In this document: positions 1-8,300 of the stretch, in pieces | Layout of the letters: each line of letters opens with the position of its first letter | Position numbering within the stretch: position 1 is the stretch's first letter | Source of the DNA: a bacterium | GTDB lineage: Bacteria > Bacteroidota > Ignavibacteria > Kapaibacteriales > UBA961 | Direction of reading: 5' to 3' | DNA length: 30,414 nucleotides | Assembly (NCBI GenBank): GCA_022844575.1 | Contig: JALHLL010000009.1 | Coordinates: 1-30,414 of the forward strand | Made by a program: the position numbers and the translations under genes | Notes under the pieces: model-generated | The model's database searches: none | Told to the model about the DNA's origin: nothing | What the model saw: the letters and a program-made list of their open reading frames with translations, nothing else

Positions 1-168
1 CGCTAAACTATAAAGTTTTGGAAGAGTGCCCGTATAACGAAAGGAGGGGGACTTCAGATCAAACTGTCAAATAGATACTCTTAAAAAATGCCCTCCCTCG
101 TTTCTCTCCCACGCTAAACAATAAAGTTTCGGAAGAGTGCCCGCATAACGAAAGGAGGGGGACTTCAG
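1..168. repeat. 111-bp-period repeat, 1.5 copies at window edge
   Basis: Positions 1-57 and 112-168 are the same 57-bp sequence with three substitutions (54/57 identical), giving a period of 111 bp. Both copies carry ACGAAAGGAGGGGGACTTCAG. The DNA between them (about 88-110) has a partly complementary pyrimidine-rich stretch (CCCTCCCTCGTTTCTCTCCC), so a transcript could fold. Homology stops abruptly after 168, and the left end is cut by the window, so the array may be longer. No coding potential is convincing; a 64-codon reverse ORF over the repeat is chance. It looks like an intergenic interspersed repeat family. Confidence 0.75.
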
Positions 169-477
169 AGTAAAATTTTCTATTCTCCCAAGAATAAACA
201 AATAACTTAACCGCGAGAAAGTCGCCGAACTACAGGTATCCACACGGGAGAAAATAAGCAATCACAATACTGAGTTTAAGCAGTTCTTTATACAAGCAAC
301 CGGAATTACTACTATTACAAGACCAAGAGAATCTTTAATATTACAGTATAAAGAGACGAGAAATGTATTCCACTAATTACATTCTCACCCTAAACATGTT
401 TCAGAACATCATGTTAAAATTGAGCCGACACGAAAATACGAAATAAAAAAAAATACTCCAAAAAATAAATAAAAAAA
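169..477. other. Gene-free stretch downstream of recJ
   Basis: This A+T-rich DNA lies after the 111-bp repeat and before the recJ stop codon. I see no credible ORF, tRNA or strong terminator. A weak hairpin (AACATG...CATGTT near 393-415) lacks a T-tract and is not called. Confidence 0.5.
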
Positions 478-2187
478 TTATATATCTCCGTCGGGTCTCA
501 CATCTTTAATAGACAACTGAGGAGTTACTTGACCTTTATGTACGTTTTCTTCTAAGGTATAAGCTATCATAAATTGTTTGCCATTTGTACATAAACCCGC
601 CTTGGAGCCAAGATTAAAGCCGATTGCATCAATAACGAAATTCGACTGTAAAGCACGAAATTTCAGGTGATTATTGCCTACTATTTTTACACCGTTTGCC
701 GAATGAACGGCGCGCGAATAAAAAATAGGTTTCGGATTATGATGTCCGAAAGGAGCAAATTGCCTTAAATAACGGAAAAAGTGAGGTGATAACTCATTCA
801 ATGATAGCTCGGTATCAATCACTATCTCTCTTTCCATCATCGAATCCGTTACATGATCTTTCGCATACTGATCGAAACGTTGGCGCATTTTATGTATTTG
901 CGATTCTTCGAGAGTTAATCCGGCTGCATGTTTATGTCCGCCGAATTCGACTAATAAATCTTCGCATGATTTTAATGCGGCATGTATATCAAACTCCCTT
1001 ATGCTTCTTGCCGAACCTTTTGCATAATAATCAACAGTTGTCAGCATCACCACCGGAAGATGAAATTTCTCAACCAAACGCGATGCAACTATACCGATGA
1101 CTCCGGCATGCCAATCCGGCTTATGCAATACTATCGAACGCCTTTTAGGGTCTTCAAGAAGTAATCGTTCGGCTTCTTTTAATGCACTTGTAAAAGTGGT
1201 CTCATCAATCGAGCGGCGTCTGCGATTATCTCTTTCCAATTCCTGCGCAATGGCATAAGCAGTACCCTCATCCTTTTGCGACATCATTTCCACAGCTCTT
1301 TTTGCGTCGCCTATTCTACCTGCCGCATTAATACGCGGAGCCAATCCGAAAATAACATCGGCGGTATTCACGCTATTAATAGCAATATCGGCAACGTCAA
1401 GCAATGCTTTAAAGCCCGGTCTTGTTTTGCTGTTCAGAACCTTCAATCCAAAGTGTACGAGTGTGCGGTTTTCACCGACAAGAGGCACAATATCAGCAGC
1501 CGAAGCCAAAGCAACAAAATCCAAATATTCAAAAGCACGTTCCGGCTCATTACGTTTTATACTAATTGCATGTGCCAATTTGAACACAACACCGCATGCC
1601 GCAAGAAACTTGAAAGGATATGTGCATCCGGGTTTAATCGGATCGAGTATAGCAACAGCATCGGGCAATGATTCCGCCGGTTCATGGTGATCGCACACTA
1701 TCGTGTCGATACCATAACTTGCCGCCAAACGTACGGGTTCTACGGATGTAATTCCGCAATCAACCGTAATAATAAGCGTGGCATTATTTTGCCTGGCTTG
1801 ATTTATGCTCGTAACACTCAAGCCATACCCTTCGCCCTGCCGATCGGGTATGAAATACTGAACATCTGCTCCAAGTTCCCTTAGGAACATCATAAGCAAG
1901 GATGTACTCGTAGTACCATCAACGTCGTAGTCGCCGTGAATCCAGATAAGTTCACGATGGGCAATCGCAGATTCAATCCTTTCAACCGCTTTCTCCATTC
2001 CGTCCATTAAGAACGGATCATGTAGCTCTTTTAAAGAAGGTTGCAAGAAGTGAACAGCTTCATCTCCGCTTGATACGCCGCGTGCTGCCAAAACACGCGC
2101 CAGACTCGGCGGAATCCCTATCGAACTTGTCAGTTGTTGTATGATACTTTCGTTTGTGTTTTCACGGACTATCCAACGATATTTCAC
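478..2187 (-). CDS. recJ: Single-stranded-DNA-specific 5'-3' exonuclease RecJ
   Basis: RecJ degrades single-stranded DNA 5' to 3' in recombination and mismatch/base-excision repair. From the chosen start the protein is 569 aa, the usual RecJ length. Visible landmarks are the DHH-family motifs GDYDVDG (about residues 85-91), TVDCGITS (about 142-149) and CDHH (165-168); the DHHA1-side GRIGDA around 290; GGHKHAAGL, the DHHA1 nucleic-acid-binding signature; and an OB-fold segment with FAPFGHHNPKP near the C terminus. The open frame extends upstream to 2355, but that extra 56-residue stretch is low-complexity, unlike RecJ, and overlaps the divergent rsgA start. I therefore prefer the GTG at 2187, just before KYRWIV. 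It is transcribed divergently from rsgA. Function is secure; the start is less so. Confidence 0.93.
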   Translation of the reverse strand: MKYRWIVRENTNESIIQQLTSSIGIPPSLARVLAARGVSSGDEAVHFLQPSLKELHDPFLMDGMEKAVERIESAIAHRELIWIHGDYDVDGTTSTSLLMMFLRELGADVQYFIPDRQGEGYGLSVTSINQARQNNATLIITVDCGITSVEPVRLAASYGIDTIVCDHHEPAESLPDAVAILDPIKPGCTYPFKFLAACGVVFKLAHAISIKRNEPERAFEYLDFVALASAADIVPLVGENRTLVHFGLKVLNSKTRPGFKALLDVADIAINSVNTADVIFGLAPRINAAGRIGDAKRAVEMMSQKDEGTAYAIAQELERDNRRRRSIDETTFTSALKEAERLLLEDPKRRSIVLHKPDWHAGVIGIVASRLVEKFHLPVVMLTTVDYYAKGSARSIREFDIHAALKSCEDLLVEFGGHKHAAGLTLEESQIHKMRQRFDQYAKDHVTDSMMEREIVIDTELSLNELSPHFFRYLRQFAPFGHHNPKPIFYSRAVHSANGVKIVGNNHLKFRALQSNFVIDAIGFNLGSKAGLCTNGKQFMIAYTLEENVHKGQVTPQLSIKDVRPDGDI

Positions 2188-2318
2188 CAAATAATGAATG
2201 ATTGTTTGTAAAACTGACGTAAATTTAGTAAAAAGAAGTAAGCTAACAGTATTTTTTGTCAATTTTCTTAAACATTTCCTATAAGAGTGTGTATTTTTCT
2301 TGACACCGTTATCTACCA

Positions 2319-3407
2319 ATGAAACAGAAAAAAAGAAAAAAAGAGATAATTGCAAACGAAGAGGATGATGAGCTCGGCTATGTTAAAGTCTCGAATATCA
2401 ATACCGAAGTATCCGATAAAAAGAATAAACACAACTATAAAAAAACCCGCCTTATAAGTGATACGGAAAGAATTAATGAAACTCATACGGGCAAAGTAAT
2501 AGCGGGAGTAGGTGCACGTTGGCTTGTTGATATACATGATTCCGAGAATACTGCAGCACTATGCCTTGAATGTTCGGCCGCCGGTATTATTGCATCGGAA
2601 CATAGTGACTCCTCATTACTTGCAGTCGGCGATGATGTAGGTGTTGAGCTTCGGCATATAGGGGAAAATTATGACGGTTCGATAGTAAGAGTGGGACAAA
2701 GGCATACACGTCTGTCGCGTATTATTCCCGCCAAAAATAAAACCGAACAAGTAATGGTAAGCAATGTCGATCAGTTGATAATTGTAATGGCTGCCGCCGA
2801 GCCTTTTTTTAATACTCGGCTTATAGACAGATATTTAATTGCTGCCGACAAAGGCGATTTGGATCCCATTATTTGCATCAATAAAGCCGATTTGATGCCT
2901 AAGGATTTTCTTGATGAACAATTGAATGTATATCGCGATTTGAAGTATGATGTAGTTTTTACTTCTGTAAAAAAACTATCGGGGATTGATGAGTTGCGCG
3001 CATTGCTTATAGGAAAATCAAGTGTATTAAGCGGCCCTTCCGGCGTAGGAAAATCATCGCTAACAAACGCGCTCTTAGGATATGATAAACAAGATGTAGG
3101 AGTAGTAAGCGAATATTCTTATAAGGGAATGCATACAACATCATCGGTTAGGATGTTCCGCTTACCCGAAGGAGGATATTTGGTTGATACTCCCGGTTTA
3201 CGTGAATTTGCCATTTGGGACTTGGATAAAGATGAATTACCGTATTATTTCCCCGAATTTGAAGAGTTCCGGCATGAATGCAAGTTTTCGCCCTGCTCCC
3301 ATATTCACGAACCGGATTGTGCTATTATACGCGCCGTACATGAAGGGCTTATACATCCCGAACGGTATCAGAGTTATTTGAATATAAGAGAAAGTCTTGA
3401 AGAGTAA
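2319..3407 (+). CDS. rsgA: Ribosome small-subunit-dependent GTPase RsgA
   Basis: RsgA is a circularly permuted GTPase that binds the 30S subunit late in assembly and helps release maturation factors. The motif order is permuted as expected: G4 NKAD (188-191), then P-loop GPSGVGKSS (239-247), then G3 DTPG (290-293). A C-terminal zinc site follows with Cys321, Cys326, His328 and Cys334. An OB fold precedes the GTPase domain and begins around GKVIAGVGARWLV (58-70). The first ~55 residues are an unusual Lys/Glu-rich, probably disordered extension. No later ATG precedes the OB fold, so the first ATG is kept. The gene is divergent from recJ and 38 bp upstream of the DUF1003 gene. Confidence 0.95.
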   Translation: MKQKKRKKEIIANEEDDELGYVKVSNINTEVSDKKNKHNYKKTRLISDTERINETHTGKVIAGVGARWLVDIHDSENTAALCLECSAAGIIASEHSDSSLLAVGDDVGVELRHIGENYDGSIVRVGQRHTRLSRIIPAKNKTEQVMVSNVDQLIIVMAAAEPFFNTRLIDRYLIAADKGDLDPIICINKADLMPKDFLDEQLNVYRDLKYDVVFTSVKKLSGIDELRALLIGKSSVLSGPSGVGKSSLTNALLGYDKQDVGVVSEYSYKGMHTTSSVRMFRLPEGGYLVDTPGLREFAIWDLDKDELPYYFPEFEEFRHECKFSPCSHIHEPDCAIIRAVHEGLIHPERYQSYLNIRESLEE

Positions 3408-3445
3408 CTTCATTTTTTATTCGAGCATTCACTATTCAAAAAAAA

Positions 3446-4138
3446 ATGGAAAAAAGCTATATAAGTAAACAAGAAATCAGGCATGGTGAATCCATAAAGG
3501 TTCGTGAAATACGCGAGGGAGTATTTAAACTCCTACAATCGGAGTATCCTGAAATTAATGAAAACTGTTTTATTTCTCTTGAAGAGCTCAATAAATATAG
3601 GCGATTGTATCTTACAAAACTTGTTGAACAAGAAAAAGGCGAGTTGGCGCGTATAGATATGGATGTGATAAAGGCAATACGTGAGAATGCCATTCTTTCG
3701 GAGAATATTCAGGATGAAATAGAATCAAAATTGACTATCGGGCAAAAGTTAGCGGATAAAATTGCTTCCTTCGGTGGTAGTTGGGTTTTTATTGTGGCTT
3801 TCTTTTCTTTTATACTGATCTGGATGCTTATTAATATCTGGGTACTTACAACCAAACCATTCGACCCCTTCCCATTTATTCTTCTCAATCTCATCCTTTC
3901 ATGTTTGGCAGCAATTCAGGCACCGATTATTATGATGAGTCAAAACAGACAGGAACAAAAGGACAGAGTGCGTTCCGAACACGATTATAAAATCAATTTA
4001 AAAGCCGAATTAGAAATTCAACTATTGAGCGAAAAAATTGACCACCTACTGGTACAGCAAAACAGAAGATTGTTGGAAATACAACAAGTTCAAATTGACT
4101 ATTTGGAAGACTTATTAAAACATGTCAAGGGTAAATAA
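3446..4138 (+). CDS. DUF1003 family membrane protein
   Basis: This 230-aa protein has the DUF1003 layout: a soluble N-terminal half (FISLEELNKYR, about 42-52), a conserved LADKIASFGGSW block (102-113), two closely spaced membrane segments (about 112-135 and 141-165) around FDPFPFILLNL, then the hallmark AAIQAPIIMMSQNRQ (155-169) and a basic/amphipathic coiled tail with NLKAELEIQLL. The family is an inner-membrane protein of unknown biochemical function, so none is claimed. It heads a three-gene operon: its stop at 4136-4138 abuts the pentapeptide gene start. Confidence 0.9.
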   Translation: MEKSYISKQEIRHGESIKVREIREGVFKLLQSEYPEINENCFISLEELNKYRRLYLTKLVEQEKGELARIDMDVIKAIRENAILSENIQDEIESKLTIGQKLADKIASFGGSWVFIVAFFSFILIWMLINIWVLTTKPFDPFPFILLNLILSCLAAIQAPIIMMSQNRQEQKDRVRSEHDYKINLKAELEIQLLSEKIDHLLVQQNRRLLEIQQVQIDYLEDLLKHVKGK

Positions 4139-4139
4139 A

Positions 4140-4709
4140 ATGAACTTAGTTACCGATGAATTATATGATAAAAGGGATTTTAGAGAAACACCCCTTGAGA
4201 GTACGGAATATGAGCAATGTGTATTCAGTAATTGTGATATGTCGGGCTGCAATCTTTCAGAAATAAAATTTATCGGCTGTACCTTTATCGGCTGCAATAT
4301 AAGTTTGGCTATACTTGCCGATACCGCTTTTAGAGACATCGTATTTAAGAATTGCAAAATGTTGGGACTTCGCTTTGAGGACTGTAATTCATTCGGGCTT
4401 TCATTTCGCTTTGAGAATTGCATTCTCAATGATTCTTCCTTTTATAAAATGAATATTCCTACAACGCTGTTTACAAAGTGTCAGCTACATAATGCCGACT
4501 TTACGGAATCGGTACTTAAGGACTCGTCCTTTGCAGAAAGCGATTTATCAGGCGCAGTTTTCGATAGAACAAACTTGGAAAAAACAGACTTCCGAACGGC
4601 ATTTAATTATTCATTCGACCCTGATAAGAATATCATGAAAAAAGCGAAATTCTCTTTGGATGGAATTACGGGTCTTTTAACCAAATACAATATTATCATT
4701 CATGAGTAA
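4140..4709 (+). CDS. Pentapeptide-repeat protein
   Basis: From about residue 20 onward the protein repeats the A(D/N)LxF-type pentapeptide pattern, for example FSNCDMSGCNLSE, FKNCKMLGLRFED, HNADFTESVLKDSSF and SDLSGAVFDRTNLEKTDF. These predict a right-handed quadrilateral beta helix. The C terminus is a short non-repeat cap (KAKFSLDGITGLL). Some family members (Qnr, MfpA) mimic DNA and protect or inhibit gyrase, but most have no known role and nothing here proves gyrase binding. I chose the ATG at 4140, one base after the preceding stop and with AAGGG about 9 bases upstream. An in-frame ATG at 4122 would overlap the DUF1003 gene by 17 bp. The stop overlaps the next gene by 8 bp, implying translational coupling. 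Confidence 0.85.
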   Translation: MNLVTDELYDKRDFRETPLESTEYEQCVFSNCDMSGCNLSEIKFIGCTFIGCNISLAILADTAFRDIVFKNCKMLGLRFEDCNSFGLSFRFENCILNDSSFYKMNIPTTLFTKCQLHNADFTESVLKDSSFAESDLSGAVFDRTNLEKTDFRTAFNYSFDPDKNIMKKAKFSLDGITGLLTKYNIIIHE

Positions 4710-5184
4710 CACCCCTCGTATTGAAACAATCGAATCCAAAATTTTGGTGGGAATAAGTGCGGTCATGTCTCTTTCGGAGAATAAAACTGCGGAGTTATGG
4801 CAAAAATTTATGCCTCAGCGGAAAAACATAACGAATACGGTATCATCCGATTTGATTTCGTTGCAGATATATAATAATGATTATTTCCGACAATTCAGCC
4901 CGCTCAATACATTTGAAAAATGGGCTTTAGTCGAAGTACAAAATACTGATGCCGTTCCTTCCGAAATGAAAACATTCCATCTGCCGAGCGGACTTTATGC
5001 TGTATTTACCTATAAAGGATTAAGCACCGACAAAAGTATTTTTAGGTATATATATGCTGAGTGGTTGCCAAAATCAGGATATGTACTTGATTCGAGACCG
5101 CACTTTGAAGTTTTAGGAGAAAAATACAAGAATAATGACCCCGATTCGGAAGAAGATATTTATATACCTATTCGCATTGTTTAA
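4702..5184 (+). CDS. GyrI-like small-molecule-binding domain protein
   Basis: This 160-aa protein consists of one GyrI-like/AraC effector-binding domain: an N-terminal strand IETIESKILVGISAVMSLSEN, the helix AELWQKFMPQRKNI, the central FEKWALVEVQNTDAVPSEMKTFHLPSGLYAVFTYKG, and the C-terminal YAEWLPKSGYVLDSRPHFEVLGEKY followed by a DIYIPIR strand. There is no helix-turn-helix, so it is a stand-alone ligand-binding protein rather than an AraC regulator. Such domains bind hydrophobic or drug-like molecules, and E. coli GyrI (SbmC) also modulates gyrase. Its start overlaps the pentapeptide-repeat gene by 8 bp and it ends the operon before the terminator at 5272-5295. Fold assignment is fairly sure; ligand and role are unknown. 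Confidence 0.82.
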   Translation: MSNTPRIETIESKILVGISAVMSLSENKTAELWQKFMPQRKNITNTVSSDLISLQIYNNDYFRQFSPLNTFEKWALVEVQNTDAVPSEMKTFHLPSGLYAVFTYKGLSTDKSIFRYIYAEWLPKSGYVLDSRPHFEVLGEKYKNNDPDSEEDIYIPIRIV

Positions 5185-5271
5185 GTACTTCTATTGTTGA
5201 CAGGTTTCTTCTATAAATGTGGGGCAATTTTGTCCCCTAATCTTTTGTATGGCATAAGTAGATTTACATAA

Positions 5272-5295
5272 AAGGCGGAAATTTCTTTCCGCCTT
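5272..5295. terminator. Intergenic terminator hairpin
   Basis: A perfect 10-bp stem (AAGGCGGAAA, loop TTTC, TTTCCGCCTT) lies between convergent genes, the GyrI-like gene (+) and the giant surface-protein gene (-). T-rich DNA follows on the + side and A-rich DNA precedes it, so it may act in both directions. Confidence 0.7.
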
Positions 5296-5323
5296 CTTTC
5301 ATACAAACATTTTCCTTTTCTTT

Positions 5324-8300
5324 TTATCTGTTCACACCGACATATATATCGGCAGAGGATAAGTCTATTGCACCTCCGGTAGGATTATATACTCGTACCG
5401 TTATTTCATCGGCGGCACTGGCATAGACCGAGGCAACAATTAAATCGCCAAATCCCCCTACTCTACTGACATTGACAGCATCCGTTGTTACTATACCCGT
5501 TGTGGTAATAACAAGGTTGGCAAAGGAATTTGCAGGCACGGATGCCGGATCATAACTTACTGTTACTTTATTGATTTTCCAACTGAGTGTACCATCGGTT
5601 GCGCTGCTTAATACTTGATCATTAGTTGTTGGCAATGCAGCAGGCAGAGTATAGGTAATATCCGCTGACTGTGTTCCTGCTCGGAAGGCGGTATAATTTA
5701 TACCTGCAGGAGGAAATGCCCCCGTTGTGCTATTCGCTTCATAAAAACGTAAAGCACTTGCGCTATTATCATTATTCGCAAGCCATAAATCCGTATTACC
5801 GAATATAGCAGTATTAGTTGACGAAACTGACATAGTATTACCTGTAGTAACATTACCCAAAAAACCAACACTTCCGCTTCCGGAAAGTGTTAGTCCGCGA
5901 CCACCAAGAATTGAGGAAAAATCACCACTTACTACATTAGTAAGACCACCGCTCACAGTGGAAAAAGTACCACTTACAATATTACTTGCACCTCCACCCA
6001 CAGTCGCTCCCAAATTACTTGCCGTATTACCAATACCACCGTTAACAACAGAATGATCAGCACTTGACACATTATCACTACCTCCGCCAATTACGGAATA
6101 ATTACCGCTTGCCACTTGAGTATTCGCACTTCTTGATCGTTGCCAATCCGTTGCATATATACTCCGTTTATTACCACCCGTTGTTGTATTATCCGCAATC
6201 TGCGCCGTTAAGGCACCGTTGCCCTTCGGGGTAAGAGCAATATCCACATCCGTGGCGGCATTCGTGGCAAGTAATTGCACAACAGGTACCGTAGCATTCG
6301 GCGCGGCAGTATTGACACTTTCAATAAAGTGTTGTAATGATGATGTCCAACTCAATATACCGGAACCATCGGTACTTAATACTTGTCCGCTTGTGCCATC
6401 AGCTGTCGGTAAGGTATAGGTTATGTCTGCTGACTGTGTTCCTGCTCGGAAGGCAGTATAGTTGGTTCCGTCTGTACTTGCTTCATAAAAACGAAGTTCA
6501 TGCGCAGTACTATCATTATTGATGAGCCACATATCCGTATTGCCGAATACGGCTGTCTTATTTGCCGATACCGTCATGTCATGCAATCCGCCACTATTAC
6601 TCAAATAACCTATGCTTCCCGTACCCGAAACTGTGAGTCCCCGTCCACCGAGAATGGATGTATAATCGCCGCTTGCCGTATTGATAATTCCGCCGATTAT
6701 TGCCGATCGTTCACCCGTTGCTTTATTAAAGAAACCGCCGCTTACGGTAGATTGTACTGCCGTTGCGTCATTTTGCTCCCCGCCGCTTACGGTCGAATAA
6801 TCATTGCTCACTATATTCTGACTTCCGCCACCAATAGTAGAAAAACTACCACTCGCCGAATTGTTCTGACCGCCGCTCACGATGGAGGTACTACCACTTG
6901 CAGTATTATCAAAACCGCCTCCAATTACGGTATAATCGGCATTTGCCGTATTACTCTGACCACCACCCACTGTAGAATAATTGCCACTTGATGTGTTTTC
7001 GCCGCCGCCGCCAACGGTAGTGTAAATGTTATTTGCGATATTTTCGCCGCCGCCGCTTACCGTAGAACCCTCCGCACTTGCCGTATTACGATAACCACCA
7101 CCAATAAAGGAATAATCACCACTTGCTACTTGAGTACTTGCAGTTCTTTCACGCTGCCAGTCAGTGGCATAAGTACCGCGTTTATTGCCACCCGTTGCGG
7201 TATTATCCGCAATCTGTCCGGTTAATGCTCCTGTACCCTTCGGTGTGAGAGCAATGTCAACATTCGTGGCAGCATTCGTGGCAAGTAATTGTACAACAGG
7301 TACCGTAGCATTCGGCGCGGCAGTATTGACTGATTCCAAAAAATGAGCTAATCCTGCCGATGTCCAACTCAACACACCCGAACCATTGGTTCTTAATACT
7401 TGTCCGCTTGAGCCATCGGCTGTCGGTAAGGTATAAATAATATCCGCTGATTGGACACCTGCTTTGAAGGCAGTATAATTTATACCCGCCGGAGGAAAAA
7501 CTCCGACTGTGCTATTCGCTTCATAAAAACGTAATGCCCTCGCGCTCGTATCATTATTCGCAAGCCATAAATCCGTATTACCGAAAACAGCAGTATTCGA
7601 ATCCGATACGGTCATATTATTATCTCCGGTATTCCTCCCCAAATAGCCGACGCTCCCGCTTCCGGAAAGTGTTAGTCCGCTACCTCCAAGAATAGAGCTA
7701 TAACTACCACTTGCGGTATTTAAATAACCACCGCCTATAGTGGAATAATTATTACTTGCGGTATTTAAATAACCACCGCCTATAGTGGAATAATTATTAC
7801 TTGCGGTATTAGATTGACCACCGCCGACTGTGGAATACTCTCCACCTGCGGTATTTACATGACCACCGCCCACGGTGGAAACAAGACCACTTGCGGTATT
7901 ATCTTGACCACCGCCGACTGTGGATATAGAACCACTTGCGGTATTTTCAACACCACCGCCGACTGTGGATATAGAACCACTTGCGGTATTATTAGAACCA
8001 CCGCCGACTGTGGATTGAGCACCACTTGCGGTATTAAATCGACCACCGCCTATTGTGGAATAACTACCACTTGCTACTTGTGTGTTTGCAAACCTTACTC
8101 TTTGCCAATCCGTAGAATAACTACCACGTTTATTACCACCCGTTGTGGTATTATCCGCAATCTGTGCCGTTAAGGCACCGCTACCCTTTGGTGTAAGAGC
8201 AATATCCACATCCGTCGCAGCATTATTGGCAAGTAATTGTACAATAGGTACCGTAGCATTGGGCGCACTTGTATTGACACTTTCAATAAAGTGTTGTAAT

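Noticed and set aside
1..168. CRISPR array
   Set aside because: The repeat unit is 57 bp with substitutions, there are only two copies, no cas genes are present, and the spacing does not fit.
67..261. 64-codon reverse ORF across the 111-bp repeat
   Set aside because: It is a translation of the non-coding repeat, with no start context and no family likeness.
5221..5237. GGGGCAATTTTGTCCCC as a terminator
   Set aside because: The arms pair only with a bulge and no T-tract follows. The hairpin at 5272-5295 is far better.
7814..8173. 119-codon forward ORF and similar ORFs opposite the head repeats
   Set aside because: They are antisense shadows of the 45-bp array. Their regular 15-residue pattern comes from the true reverse-strand gene.
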